A DNA stretch of 64,000 nt from Streptomyces sp. LHD-70. GTDB lineage: Bacteria; Actinomycetota; Actinomycetes; Streptomycetales; Streptomycetaceae. A program made the position numbers and the translations under genes. The stretch is from positions 1 through 64,000 of the forward strand of contig NZ_JAVIFW010000009.1 of NCBI RefSeq assembly GCF_031157275.1. Direction: 5' to 3'. The notes under the pieces were generated by a model. The model was not told where the DNA came from. It did not search any database and saw nothing but the letters and a program-made list of their open reading frames with translations. Shown piece after piece: positions 42,361 through 52,268 of this stretch; position 1 is the first letter of the stretch, and each line of letters opens with the position of its first letter.

Positions 42361-43143
42361 ATGCTGCTCGACGGAAAGACCGTGATCGTCTCGGGGGTCG
42401 GCGCCGGACTCGGCCACGAGGTCGCCGCCGCCGTGGTCCGCGACGGCGGCAACGCCGTGCTCGGCGCCCGCACGGAGGCCAACCTCGCCAAGGCGGCCGC
42501 CGAGATCGACCCGGGCGGCGCGCACACCGCGTACCGGGCCACCGACATCGCCGACGAGGAGCAGTGCCGGGCCCTCGCCGGGCTTGCCGTGGAGCGCTCC
42601 GGACGGATCGACGCGCTCGTCCAAGTGGCCGCTCTCGACTCGCACTTCGGCGGCCTGGAGGACGCGGACTTCGCGACGTGGCAGCGCGTGCTCGACGTCA
42701 ATCTGCTCGGCAGCCTGCGGATGGCGCGGGCCTGCCTGCCGGCGCTCAAGGAACGCGGCGGCGCACTCGTCCTGGTCGGCACGCAGTCCTCGGTGGCGGC
42801 GCCCTCGCAGGTACGGCAGGCGGCGTACGCGGCCTCGAAGGGCGGCCTGGTCTCCGCCATGTACTCCCTCGCGCGCGAGCTCGGCCCGCACCGCATCCGG
42901 GTCAACACGGTCCAGCCGGGCTGGATGTGGGGGCCGCCGGTGGAGGCGTACGTCCAGTTCACCGCGCACACCGAGGGCGTGCCGGAGGAGGAGGTGAAGC
43001 GGCGGCTCGGCGAGCGGATGGTGCTGCCGGAGCTGGCCACGGACGGGGACGTGGCGGACGCCTGCGTCTTCCTGGCCTCCGACCGGGCGCGGGCCATCAC
43101 GGGGCAGTCGTTGCTGGTGAACGCGGGTGAGCTGATGCGGTAG
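42361..43143 (+). CDS. SDR family oxidoreductase
   Basis: The 260-residue product has VSGVGAGLGHEVAAAVVRDG (glycine-rich cofactor loop), the catalytic tetrad in LVGTQSSVAAPSQVRQAAYA with YAASKGGLVSAMYS, and NTVQPGWMWGPPVEAYVQF. It is an NAD(P)-dependent dehydrogenase of unknown substrate. It reads away from the EthD-like gene; the two share an 80-bp promoter region. Confidence 0.93.
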   Translation: MLLDGKTVIVSGVGAGLGHEVAAAVVRDGGNAVLGARTEANLAKAAAEIDPGGAHTAYRATDIADEEQCRALAGLAVERSGRIDALVQVAALDSHFGGLEDADFATWQRVLDVNLLGSLRMARACLPALKERGGALVLVGTQSSVAAPSQVRQAAYAASKGGLVSAMYSLARELGPHRIRVNTVQPGWMWGPPVEAYVQFTAHTEGVPEEEVKRRLGERMVLPELATDGDVADACVFLASDRARAITGQSLLVNAGELMR

Positions 43144-43315
43144 ACACCCTCAGCAACTCGCCTCCAACAGAGTTGAGTTGTCCACGTATATGAACGGAGA
43201 TCCTCAACTCGAACGATTTTACTGTCCGTTGACTCTCCAGACGGTTGTCGGCGTCGCTCGCCCCTACCCAGGATGAGCGCACCCCTGGACGGGGCCGGCG
43301 ACCCCTGGAGTGCGC

Positions 43316-44839
43316 ATGAACACCCTCGACTGGGCCGTGCTCGGCGGCTATTTCTTCGTGATGGTGGGCATCGGCCTGTGGTCGAAGTCGCGCGTCCACG
43401 ACGTCGCGGACTTCTTCACCGCACGCGGCCGCATCCCCTGGTGGCTGTCCGGTATCTCGCACCATATGTCGGGCTACAGCGCCATCATGTTCGTCACCTT
43501 CGCCGCCGTCGCGTACGACTACGGCGTCACCGTGTACTTCTGGTGGCCGCTGACCATCGGCCTGGGCGTCGGCATCGGCGCGTTCGTCTTCGCCGCGCGC
43601 TGGAACCGGCTGCGCGCCAAGCACGGCGTGGACTCACCGCTCGCCTATCTCGCCGTGCGCTACAACCTGCCGACCCAGCAACTCCTCGCCTACAGCGGCG
43701 CGTTGCTCAAGGTCGTCGACATCGCCGCCAAGTGGGTGGCCATCGCCGTACTGCTCCAGGGCTTCGCCGACATCCCGCTGGTCTGGGGCATCACGCTCAC
43801 CGGCGTGTGCACCATGTTCTACATGGCCTTCGGCGGGCTGTGGGCCGATGTCCTCACGGACTTCGGGCAGTTCGTCATCCAGGCCGTCGCCGGCATCGCG
43901 ATGCTCGTCGCCGTCATGGCGCACCTCGGCGGAGTCTCCTCCCTCTGGACCATGTGGGACGAGCTGCCCGCCTCGCACAGCGACCCGGTCAACGGCACGG
44001 TCACCACCGGGCTGATCATGGCGTTCCTGCTCGTGAAGACCTTCGAGTACAACGGCGGCATGTGGAACCTGGCGCAGCGCTACATGGCGTCCCCCTCGGG
44101 CAGCCGCGCCAAGAGGTCGGCGCTGCTCTCCAGTGCGCTGTGGCTGGTGTGGCCGCTGATCCTGTTCATCCCGATGATCGCGGCGCCGCTGATCGTGCCC
44201 GACATCGGCAACCCCGAGCGCTCGTACATCATGCTCGCCCAGGAACTGCTGCCCTCCGGCCTGATCGGGCTGCTGCTCGCCGGGTTCTTCTCGCACACGA
44301 TGGCCATGGTGGCCTCCGACTCCAACGTGATCACCGCGGTCATCACGCGGGACCTGGCGCCCGTCCTCGTACCGAAGGTGCGGCGCTTCACGGAACGGCA
44401 GAAGCTGCTCTTCGCGAGGATCACCACGGTCGCGTTCGTGGCCGTCTCCATGTCGATCGCGCTGGGCGCCGATCCGAACGGCTTCATCATGACGGTCGTG
44501 GTGAGTGTGGTGGCCGCGACGATGGGCCCGATCTCCATCCCCCTCATGCTGGGTCTGCTGCCCTGGTTCAAGCGCACCGGGCCGACCGCAGCGATGGTCT
44601 CCTGGGCCGGCGGCCTCGCGGTCTGGGCCTGGCTCTACTGGGGCGCCGAGGGCACGAGCGAGACGGTGACGGTGGGCGCACCGGTGCTGACGTCGCTGGT
44701 CCTTTACGTGGGGGTGGGGCTGCTCAAGCCTGAGGGGTCGGTGGAGCGGGCGGCGCTGGTGGATTCGCTCGACACCGACCCCAGCGCGGGCGAACAGGCG
44801 GACGCGGAGCGGAAGTTGGCTGCCGACCCGACCGTGTGA
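43316..44839 (+). CDS. Sodium:solute symporter (SSS family)
   Basis: The 507-residue product has about thirteen membrane segments. NTLDWAVLGGYFFVMVGIGL opens the first helix, and SHHMSGYSAIMFVTFAAVAY and LVKTFEYNGGMWNLAQRYMA contain the family's conserved sodium-site helices. SHTMAMVASDSNVITAVITR is the typical unwound helix 8 region. ATG 43,316 has GGAG five bases upstream. It imports an organic solute with sodium. The substrate is unknown but may be that of the SDR/EthD-like set. Confidence 0.92.
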   Translation: MNTLDWAVLGGYFFVMVGIGLWSKSRVHDVADFFTARGRIPWWLSGISHHMSGYSAIMFVTFAAVAYDYGVTVYFWWPLTIGLGVGIGAFVFAARWNRLRAKHGVDSPLAYLAVRYNLPTQQLLAYSGALLKVVDIAAKWVAIAVLLQGFADIPLVWGITLTGVCTMFYMAFGGLWADVLTDFGQFVIQAVAGIAMLVAVMAHLGGVSSLWTMWDELPASHSDPVNGTVTTGLIMAFLLVKTFEYNGGMWNLAQRYMASPSGSRAKRSALLSSALWLVWPLILFIPMIAAPLIVPDIGNPERSYIMLAQELLPSGLIGLLLAGFFSHTMAMVASDSNVITAVITRDLAPVLVPKVRRFTERQKLLFARITTVAFVAVSMSIALGADPNGFIMTVVVSVVAATMGPISIPLMLGLLPWFKRTGPTAAMVSWAGGLAVWAWLYWGAEGTSETVTVGAPVLTSLVLYVGVGLLKPEGSVERAALVDSLDTDPSAGEQADAERKLAADPTV

Positions 44840-44864
44840 GCCGGGATTGCGCGGGACGGCCGAG

Positions 44865-44898
44865 GGCCGGGCGGCCTCAGGAGAGAGGCCGCCCGGCC
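44865..44898. terminator. Bidirectional terminator hairpin
   Basis: GGCCGGGCGGCCT (44,865-44,877) pairs perfectly with 44,886-44,898 around an 8-nt loop, between convergent genes. Confidence 0.9.
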
Positions 44899-44913
44899 GG
44901 AGGAACGCTGCGC

Positions 44914-47900
44914 TTACCGGACGTCGTAGGCGCGGGTGATGGTCTGGGTGACCGCATTGTGGTTGGCGTCGGTGAACGTCGCCTTCAGGGCGACCTGCTT
45001 GCCGGAGGCGCCGGTGTGGTCGAGGGTGGCTGTCCAACGGCCGTCTTGCCGCTCGACCGGAGCCTTGGTCCAGGTGGTCCCGCCGTCGTACGAGTAGGAC
45101 AGCGCGGCCTCCGTGATCGCCGCCGGGGTGTATCCGGCATGGCCGTCGACCGACAGGCCGACCTTCACGTCCTTCTGCGCGGGAAGGGTGTTCATGCCGT
45201 CCACCGGCACGTCGTACCCCGGGAAGAGGAGCGGCAGACCGCGTGAGAAGACGTCGGGCTCCCGGTGCGAGCGGAAGGACCAGGACGTGGTGACGGCGGT
45301 GGAGCGCAGCCAGTTCCGGTCCGAGCTCGGGATCTTCTGCAGGTTCTGGGTGAGCTCGTAGGCGGAGTCCTCGTCCGGCACGTCGAACACGCCGTAGGGG
45401 ACGACGCTGCGGCCGATCTGCTCGCCGTCGCGCTTCAGCACGAGGTTGCCGAGGTCGCCGAACGATCCGCCGGGCGACCAGTGATCGCCGGACCCGTCGA
45501 GCCAGAGCGCGGTCTGGACGCCGATCCGGTCGCCCTGACGCTCACCGGCCAGCGCGCGCTCGCCGTCCGGGGTGCGTTCGGCGGCGGGCCGCAGCGGGCC
45601 GCGGTACCACTCCTCGGTGCCGCGCTGCCCGGCCCGGTAGGTGCGCTCCTGGTCGCCCATGAACGCGGCGAACGGGAAGCTGGTCATCGCGCCGTGGTAC
45701 CAGGAGTCGTCGCCGGTCGTGTAGTAGGCGGTACGGGTCGTGGGCACATGCACCGCGCCGAACCCGCTCACGGGAACGTAGTCGCCGCTCTCGGTGGGGC
45801 GGACGAACAGGGCATCGACGTAATCGCCCTCCTTGCCCAGCGCGTTCCAGGTCTCGTCGACCCGCGCGAGGCGGGAGTCCTTGGGCCGGTACACCTGGTC
45901 GGCGCCGAGCGGTCCCGCGGTCGGGAACGTCAGGTTGTAGACGTACGACGCGCCCTCCTCGGAGCCGACGGCACGCCAGGTGGGCCGGAACTCGAAGGTG
46001 CCGCTCGTGGTGCGCCCGTCGATGTCCGCGTAGAACTTCTGGACGGTGTCGTCCGCGGTGAGCGAGCCGGACATCAGCCAGGTGTCGTCCCAGGTGCGGG
46101 CGTAGCTGAACGTGGTGTTCTGGATGCCCGCCGGGCGTTCGGTGTCCAGGCTCAGCCGGTGGGCCTTGCGGGCGTCGAGGACGACGGTCGTGTCCCGGGT
46201 GATCTGAAGCTGCGGCCGTGCGAGGTAGGTCATCGATTCGGGGGCTCCGTCGGCGTCGTGCGTCGCCACGAATCCGCTCAGCGAGTAGGTGCCCGGACGG
46301 ACCCGGTACGTCTGCTCGGGCGCCCCGGAGTTTCCGCGCCGGTCCCCCTTGTCGGCGTCCAGACTGGCGAGGTCCAGGGACGAGGCGCCGGTCGCGGGCT
46401 TGCCGTTGCGGTCCAGGGCCTTGACCTTGAGGGTGACCGTCTCCGGCTGGACGTAGAGCGTGACCGGCACGGAGACGTGCACGTCGCCGCCGGTGGCGAG
46501 GATCCGGCCGGTGACCGCGCCGTACTGGGAGTCCTTGAGCCGGGCGGTGGGATCGATGCGGACCGGCACCTGGGCGGTGGCACCCGCGGGGATCGTCACC
46601 TTGCGCCGCTCCGGTTCGATGACGGCGGAGCGGACCGTGCTGCCGTCATTGCCGTGTACGCCGCTGACCGCCAGGTTCAAGGTCAGCTCGCGGTCACTGG
46701 TGTTGGTGAAGGGCACCTTCACGGTGGTGCGGTCCGACGCGCTCTGCGGCCAGTCGTAGCTGCCGCCCTGCACGGCGGGCGCGGCGAGCACCTGCTGCTC
46801 CACCGCCGCGAACGCGTCGAGGACGCCGCCGCCGGTCTGGTCGGCCCCCGCCACCTCGCCGCCGGTGCGGGCCGAGGAGACGAGCGCGGCCTTGATCTGC
46901 TGCGGGCTCCAGTCCGGGTGGGCCTGGCGGACGAGGGCCGCTGCGCCCGCGACATGCGGGGTCGCCATCGACGTACCGGACATCGAGCGGTACGCGTAGA
47001 CGCCGCGGCCGCCCGCGCTCGCCGCCGAGATGCCGACGCCGGGGGCGGCGATCTCCGGCTTGAGGGTGTGGGTGACGGCGACCGGGCCGCGGCTGGAGAA
47101 CGGGGCGGTGCTGTCGTCCCGGTCCACGGCGCCGACGGTGAGCACGTCGGACACGCACCCGGGCGAGGACACGGTCTCGGTGCTCGGCCCCGTGTTGCCC
47201 GCCGCGACGACGAACAGGCTTTCCTGCGCGAGCTGCTGCGCGGCCTGTGCCACCGGGTCGGTGCAGTCGCCGATCGCCGAACTGCCCAGACTCATGGAGA
47301 CGACGTCGGCCTTCTGGTCGACGGCCCACTGCATGCCGGCGATGACCCAGGAGTCCTGCCCGTACCCGCTGTCGTTGAGGACCTTCCCGACGAGCAGGGA
47401 GGTACCGGGCGCAACTCCCTTCATGCGGCCGTCACTTGCGGCCCCGGACCCGCCGACCGTGGAGGCGGTGTGCGTTCCGTGGCCCACCTGGTCGTCGCTG
47501 TTCGTGGAGTCCGTGAAGTTCTTCGAGGTGGCGACCCGGCCCTTCAGGTCCGGGTGTTCGGCGTCCGCGCCCGTGTCGAGGACGGCGACCTTGGTGTTCT
47601 TGCCGTCGTAGCCCGCCTCCCAGGCCTCCGGTGCGTGGACCTGCTTCGTGGACCGGTCGAGGGTGGCCTTGACCTTGCCGTCCAGCCACAGCTTCTTGGG
47701 GGTGTCGGCGGAGCGGGCGCCGGACCCGGTGACCTCCCGCCAGAAGGCACCGGCGGTGTCCTTGTCCGCCTTGAGCGCGACACCGCGCACCGCGGGGAGG
47801 AGCAGGCTCCGCTTGGCGCCGCGGGGGGTCTCCGGAGCGCTCTTGGCTACGTCGACGCCCTTCCCGTACGTGGCGATCAGCGGCAGTGCGTCGGTGTGCG

Positions 47901-48294
47901 CGTCGTCGTATCCCTGGCGGATCAGCCCGGTGACGTTGAACAGCTCCGCGTCGACTCTGTCGTCGGCGACGGCCTTCGTCGCACCCTCGGGGTAGACGTA
48001 GAGGTCCTTGCCCGACTGGAAGGTGCGGAACATCGGCTGCGTTCCGTCCTTGCGGGGCAGCACGGCCGCCGAGCTGCGGCCCGACTTGTCCGTGGTCACG
48101 AGGACCTTGTCGCCGGTGACGAGCGTGACCGTCGCCTGCCGGGCGCGGGTCTTCGCGGCCTCGCTGCCGACGACGGGTCTCTTCTTGGCCGAGCCGCTCT
48201 GCGGCGGGTCAGCCGCTCCGGACGGCGTGACCGCGGTGAAGGCCAGGGCCGCGGCGGTCGCCGCACCCATGGCCATGCGCGATATGGGGCGCAT
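44914..48294 (-). CDS. Secreted subtilisin-like serine peptidase (S8), large form
   Basis: The 1126-residue product has a signal peptide (RMAMGAATAAALAFTAVTPS), a propeptide of about 200 residues and an S8 catalytic domain. It contains AVLDTGADAEHPDLKG (Asp near 237), GHGTHTASTVGG (His near 272) and GTSMATPHVAGAAALV (Ser near 441). About 600 C-terminal residues follow, with fibronectin/CARD-like beta-rich repeats (for example VPFTNTSDRELTLNLAVSG). It is an extracellular protease. A very long opposite-strand open frame overlies it, but it is a GC-driven shadow. Confidence 0.95.
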   Translation of the reverse strand: MRPISRMAMGAATAAALAFTAVTPSGAADPPQSGSAKKRPVVGSEAAKTRARQATVTLVTGDKVLVTTDKSGRSSAAVLPRKDGTQPMFRTFQSGKDLYVYPEGATKAVADDRVDAELFNVTGLIRQGYDDAHTDALPLIATYGKGVDVAKSAPETPRGAKRSLLLPAVRGVALKADKDTAGAFWREVTGSGARSADTPKKLWLDGKVKATLDRSTKQVHAPEAWEAGYDGKNTKVAVLDTGADAEHPDLKGRVATSKNFTDSTNSDDQVGHGTHTASTVGGSGAASDGRMKGVAPGTSLLVGKVLNDSGYGQDSWVIAGMQWAVDQKADVVSMSLGSSAIGDCTDPVAQAAQQLAQESLFVVAAGNTGPSTETVSSPGCVSDVLTVGAVDRDDSTAPFSSRGPVAVTHTLKPEIAAPGVGISAASAGGRGVYAYRSMSGTSMATPHVAGAAALVRQAHPDWSPQQIKAALVSSARTGGEVAGADQTGGGVLDAFAAVEQQVLAAPAVQGGSYDWPQSASDRTTVKVPFTNTSDRELTLNLAVSGVHGNDGSTVRSAVIEPERRKVTIPAGATAQVPVRIDPTARLKDSQYGAVTGRILATGGDVHVSVPVTLYVQPETVTLKVKALDRNGKPATGASSLDLASLDADKGDRRGNSGAPEQTYRVRPGTYSLSGFVATHDADGAPESMTYLARPQLQITRDTTVVLDARKAHRLSLDTERPAGIQNTTFSYARTWDDTWLMSGSLTADDTVQKFYADIDGRTTSGTFEFRPTWRAVGSEEGASYVYNLTFPTAGPLGADQVYRPKDSRLARVDETWNALGKEGDYVDALFVRPTESGDYVPVSGFGAVHVPTTRTAYYTTGDDSWYHGAMTSFPFAAFMGDQERTYRAGQRGTEEWYRGPLRPAAERTPDGERALAGERQGDRIGVQTALWLDGSGDHWSPGGSFGDLGNLVLKRDGEQIGRSVVPYGVFDVPDEDSAYELTQNLQKIPSSDRNWLRSTAVTTSWSFRSHREPDVFSRGLPLLFPGYDVPVDGMNTLPAQKDVKVGLSVDGHAGYTPAAITEAALSYSYDGGTTWTKAPVERQDGRWTATLDHTGASGKQVALKATFTDANHNAVTQTITRAYDVR

Positions 48295-48502
48295 GCGTCT
48301 CCCTACTTGACCTACTTGACCTACTTGGCGCCATCAATGCCTGTGGTGCGGCTGCAGCCTGGCAGAGGTGCACGGGGCGTAGGGATGCCCGCGCGTGACG
48401 GGTAGCCCGCATGTCGGGTTTCCGTCACAGGGGCGCGCGGAGACGGTGCTCACGGAGGCGCGGGAATGCCAACTCCCTTTGCGCTGCCGGGAGAAGGAGC
48501 GG

Positions 48503-49531
48503 TCACAGCCACCCTGCGCGGGCGGCGTACCACCCGAGCTGCAGGCGTGAATCCACTCCGGCGAGGTCCATCAGGCGCCGGGTCCGGCGCTCGACGGTGC
48601 GTATGGAGACACCGAGTTGGGACGCCGCCCTGCGGTCGGAGAACCCCGCGAGGAGCAGGGCGAGGACCTCACGTTCCCCCACCGTCGGCCACTGGTCCGC
48701 CTCAGCCCGCACCCGCACGCCCGTGGCGGTGTCGTACAGCGGCCGGGCCTGAGCCCACTCCTGCTCGAAGAGATGGACCAGGGCCGTGAGCAGACCGCTG
48801 CGGTGCACCACGATGGCGCTCGGCTCGTCACCGGAGTCGGCCACGTCCAGCGGCACCATGGCGCTCTCCCGGTCCGCCACGACCAGCTTCAGCGGCAGGG
48901 CCTCGACCAGGCGGAGTTCCATCCCTGCCGCGATGGCCGCCCGGATGTCCTGCGCCACCTCATGACCGTCGAGATAGTCCCGCGTGGCCACGACCCGGAA
49001 GTCCACCCCGCGGTCAAGGGCGGCGTGCTCCACCACGTCGGTGTCCTCACGCGGCACCGCGGTGGGCGCGCCCACGAGAAAGGTGAGCAACTCCCGCCGG
49101 GCGCCGCGCTGCAACTGGTGGAACCGGTGCGCGACCTGCTCCACGCCGACGACCACCTCCACGACACTGCCCGCGGGGTGCGCGGCGGTACTGCGGTACT
49201 GCTCGGTCAGCATCGCGAACGCGGTCTCGGCCCGGTGCAGTGCGTTGCGCTGCTCGACGAGGAGCGGGGCCAGGGCGACGGAGGGTGGCGACAGCCGGTA
49301 GCGGGTGGCGGGTCCGTCGGCTCCGCAGCGGACCGGGGCGGAGGCAGCGCAGTCGGTCTCGGGGGTGACCAGGACCAGGCCGCGCGCGGCCAGCTCGCGC
49401 AGGATGCGGATGGTCTCGCCCTGCTCCAGTCCGGCCTGCCGTGCGAGATCCTGCGCGGAGGCCGACGGCCGCGGCAGCAGAGCGTTGTAGACGGCCTCTT
49501 CGTCCGGGCCAAGTCCCAGTGCCTGCAGCAT
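48503..49531 (-). CDS. LuxR-type regulator with N-terminal TrmB-like HTH
   Basis: The 342-residue product begins LQALGLGPDEEAVYNALLPR then PSASAQDLARQAGLEQGETI, a TrmB-like winged HTH (about 1-60). Residues 90-260 are a sensor part (VVEVVVGVEQVAHRFHQLQR). The C-terminal LuxR HTH is VGEREVLALLLAGFSDRRAA, then QLGVSIRTVERRTRRLMDLA (about 275-335). ATG 49,531 has GAGGGG upstream. Its target is not shown; it may control the S8 peptidase or the phosphatase next to it. Confidence 0.88.
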   Translation of the reverse strand: MLQALGLGPDEEAVYNALLPRPSASAQDLARQAGLEQGETIRILRELAARGLVLVTPETDCAASAPVRCGADGPATRYRLSPPSVALAPLLVEQRNALHRAETAFAMLTEQYRSTAAHPAGSVVEVVVGVEQVAHRFHQLQRGARRELLTFLVGAPTAVPREDTDVVEHAALDRGVDFRVVATRDYLDGHEVAQDIRAAIAAGMELRLVEALPLKLVVADRESAMVPLDVADSGDEPSAIVVHRSGLLTALVHLFEQEWAQARPLYDTATGVRVRAEADQWPTVGEREVLALLLAGFSDRRAASQLGVSIRTVERRTRRLMDLAGVDSRLQLGWYAARAGWL

Positions 49532-49764
49532 CCTTGTCCCCTCGGGCAGACCGCCGTCCCGGTGCCCGTCGCCGGAGCGCGGGCGGATCGAGTGGATCAA
49601 GTGGATACGGCTCGACGGAACCCTATCCCCCCTGACAGGGCGAACGACGTGCCTGAGGAGAGGGCCGCCTGCCCGGGCGGGGGCACTGTCCGGCGGGGCG
49701 AGGCCGGTTGGTGTCGAGCCTGCCTACGGTATGGGGGAAATGCTCCATCCGCCCGGGAGGTCCC

Positions 49765-50886
49765 GTGTTCCGTAAGCGTCCGCAGAGGTCGGCCCGTCCG
49801 ATCGAGGTCATCAAGCCACCGAGCGGAGCCGAAGTCGTGGTCGTGGTCGCATCGGTGACGCTCCTGGTGATGGTCCTGGGGGCCCTGTCGGAGTCCCCGG
49901 TGTGGCTGCTCGGGCTTCTCGTGTTCCTGCCCGGAGCGGCGTCCGCACTGTGCACCGTCCGCCAGACGAAGTTCGTGTTCGCCTGGACCGGGTTCGTCGT
50001 CATCGCCACCATGCTGCTCCGGCTGGGGGACGGGTGGCCGTGGCTCGACAGGATGCTGATGATTCTGCTCACGCTCGTCCTGGGCGCGGCCTCCGTCTAC
50101 GCTTGCCACCGCCGCATCGGCCACGAGCGGGAGATGCTGCGGCTGCGCTCGACCGCTGCGGCGATGCAGCGCCACATCCTGCGCCCGCTGCCCCTGCTCA
50201 CCGACGATGTCCTGGTCGACGGGGTGTACGAACCCGTACAGGAGGACCGGCTCGTCGGCGGTGACATCTACGACGTCGTCGACTCACCGTGGGGAACCCG
50301 GTTGCTCATCGGCGACGTCCAGGGCAAGGGCCTGCCTGCGGTCGGGGCGGCTTTCGCCGTGATCGGCGCCTTTCGTGCGACGGCTCACCGGGAGCCCACC
50401 CTGACCGCGCTCGTCGACGCCCTGGACGCTTCCGTCGTACGGCACAACTCCTACGCCGCGCAGACCGGCGACGACGAACGGTTCGTCACCGCACTCATCA
50501 TCAGCGTCGACGCGAACGCGGAGGTGCAGGCCATCAACTGCGGTCACGTCCTGCCGCAGGTACTGCACGACACCGCCGTCAGCACTCCGGACCTCACCTT
50601 CGGCGTGCCCCTCGGCCTGGCCGAACTCGCCGCCGAACCCGCGACGGTCGACTGGTTCGCCTTCCCGCCCGGCGCGACACTGTTGCTGACCACGGATGGT
50701 CTGACCGAGACGCGTGCCGCCGACGGCGCGTTCTACCCTCTCGACGAAAGCCTCACCCGGCGGGTGTCGCTGCCGGCCACCGAGCTGCCGCGCGCGCTCT
50801 ACGACGACGCGCGCACCTTCGCCGGAGAGGGGGACCAGCACGACGACGTCGCGGTCCTGTCCGTACGACGGTCACCGAACCGCTGA
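49765..50886 (+). CDS. Membrane PP2C/SpoIIE-type serine phosphatase
   Basis: The 373-residue product starts at GTG 49,765 after GGGAGG. Three or four hydrophobic segments (VVVVVASVTLLVMVLGAL, then VWLLGLLVFLPGAASAL) occupy the first 130 residues. The SpoIIE/RsbU-like domain follows: LVGGDIYDVVDSPWGTRLLI, GDVQGKGLPAVGAAFAVIGA, LLTTDGLTETRAADGAF and HDDVAVLSVRR. This layout fits phosphatases that act on anti-anti-sigma factors in Streptomyces. Confidence 0.92.
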   Translation: MFRKRPQRSARPIEVIKPPSGAEVVVVVASVTLLVMVLGALSESPVWLLGLLVFLPGAASALCTVRQTKFVFAWTGFVVIATMLLRLGDGWPWLDRMLMILLTLVLGAASVYACHRRIGHEREMLRLRSTAAAMQRHILRPLPLLTDDVLVDGVYEPVQEDRLVGGDIYDVVDSPWGTRLLIGDVQGKGLPAVGAAFAVIGAFRATAHREPTLTALVDALDASVVRHNSYAAQTGDDERFVTALIISVDANAEVQAINCGHVLPQVLHDTAVSTPDLTFGVPLGLAELAAEPATVDWFAFPPGATLLLTTDGLTETRAADGAFYPLDESLTRRVSLPATELPRALYDDARTFAGEGDQHDDVAVLSVRRSPNR

Positions 50887-50904
50887 GGCGGCGCCACCGA
50901 ACGC

Positions 50905-52020
50905 CTACGAGCGCGGGTACCGCGCCAGCCACCCCGGCGACGACCCGGCAGGGCCGTGCAGCGCGGGCCCCTGCGTCATCTCCATCGCGAAGTCGTCCGC
51001 CAGCTCCAGCATCGTCGAACGGCCCTCCAACTCGGCCACCCAGCCGGGCGGGAGCGCCGTCTCGCCGTGCAGGGCGCCGAGCATCGCACCGGTCAGGCAC
51101 GCCACCGACGAGGAGTCGCCGCCCTGGTTCACGGCGAGCCGCAGTCCGTGCCGGATGTCCTCGCAGACCGTCGCGCAGTACACCGCCGCCCCGAGCACCG
51201 CGTCCCCCGTGCCCTCCTCGGCGAGGGACTCGACCCGGGCCGGACTCGGCATGCCCTGCCGGACCGCGCCGAGCGCCTGCTTGAGCGCGTCCGTGACGGG
51301 CTGGTGCCCCGGCCGGGTGGCGAGCAGGGCCAGCGCCCGCTGCACCGCCCCGTCGAGGGACTCGCCCCGGGCCAGGGCGTGCACGATCACCGCGTGCGCG
51401 CCCGCCGCCAGATAAGCCGAGGGGTGGCCGTGCGTCTGCGCGGCGCACTCCACGGCCAGCTGCAGGACGAGCTGCGGCTCCCAGCCGACGAGCAGCCCGA
51501 ACGGCGCGGACCGCGTGACCGCCTCGGGGCCGCGCTCGGTGGGGTTGCGCGGGGTCTCCAGGGTGCCCATCGTGTCGTCGGCGAAGCCGGTGAGGCAGGC
51601 ACGGGCCGGGTCGCGGCGGGCGTACAGCCACTCCTCGCGGGCCAGCCAGCCGTCCTCCTCGCGGCGCTCGTCGGGGCCCCACTCGGTCTGCGTGACGGCC
51701 CAGCGGCGGTGGGCGCGGTGGATGTCGGTGGGCGGGTGCCAGGCGCCGGTGTCCCGGCGGACCTGGGCGCGGATCAGTCCGTCCACGGTGAACAGGGCGA
51801 GCTGCGTGGCCGCGGTGACGGTGCCTCGACGGCCGTACGCGGGGGCCAGGTCCGCGAGGCCCTCCGCGCCGTGCTCGGTGCGGATCGCCTCCAGGTCGAG
51901 GCGGGTCACGGGGGCGCCGAGTGCGTCCCCGAGGGCCGCGCCGAGGAGTGAGCCCCGTACGCGGCTGCGGAAGTCCTGCTGTTCGGCACGGCCCCAGACC
52001 GCTGTCACACCTGCGCTCAC
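50905..52020 (-). CDS. ADP-ribosylglycohydrolase family protein
   Basis: The 371-residue product has GSLLGAALGDALGAPVTRLD near the start, then the ADFADDTMGTLETP region and the signature NQGGDSSSVACLTGAMLGAL near the C-terminus (metal-binding Asp residues). Such enzymes remove ADP-ribose from proteins or small molecules, or act as crystallin-like scaffolds. Start codon choice (GTG at 52,020 or 52,023) is uncertain; AAGGAGG lies just upstream. Its stop is 19 bp from the convergent phosphatase. Confidence 0.88.
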   Translation of the reverse strand: MSAGVTAVWGRAEQQDFRSRVRGSLLGAALGDALGAPVTRLDLEAIRTEHGAEGLADLAPAYGRRGTVTAATQLALFTVDGLIRAQVRRDTGAWHPPTDIHRAHRRWAVTQTEWGPDERREEDGWLAREEWLYARRDPARACLTGFADDTMGTLETPRNPTERGPEAVTRSAPFGLLVGWEPQLVLQLAVECAAQTHGHPSAYLAAGAHAVIVHALARGESLDGAVQRALALLATRPGHQPVTDALKQALGAVRQGMPSPARVESLAEEGTGDAVLGAAVYCATVCEDIRHGLRLAVNQGGDSSSVACLTGAMLGALHGETALPPGWVAELEGRSTMLELADDFAMEMTQGPALHGPAGSSPGWLARYPRS

Positions 52021-52088
52021 CACGCCTCCTTCCACGACTTCGCAGCACTGTAATCGAACGGGGACGGTCGGTTCGGGGCGCGCTTCCT

Positions 52089-52225
52089 TCCCCTCCCCGC
52101 CCCTTCCCGAATCTCCTCAATTGCCGGAGGGGCTGAAAATTCAGCCCCTCCGGCGATTGAGGAGCGGGGGTCCGGGGGCTGGCCCCCGAAGCGCCGCAGG
52201 CTTTCGGGAAGGGGCGGGGAGGGGA
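52089..52225. repeat. Nested inverted repeats, about 137 bp
   Basis: Outer arms of 23 bp (52,089-52,111 and 52,203-52,225) are perfect complements. Inside, 52,113-52,136 and 52,141-52,164 form a second 24-bp pair with one mismatch around AAAT. A short CGGGGGCTGGCCCCCG hairpin follows. The central hairpin resembles a dispersed intergenic repeat seen in Streptomyces. Confidence 0.9.
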
Positions 52226-52268
52226 GAAAACAGCCCGCACCGGCGAAAACGGGGGCCCGGGAAGGGGC

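Noticed and set aside
45265..48405. A 1046-codon rightward open frame opposite the S8 peptidase.
   Set aside because: Its composition is that of a GC-driven antisense frame (Gly/Val/Arg/Ala-rich, no domain); the peptidase has all catalytic motifs.
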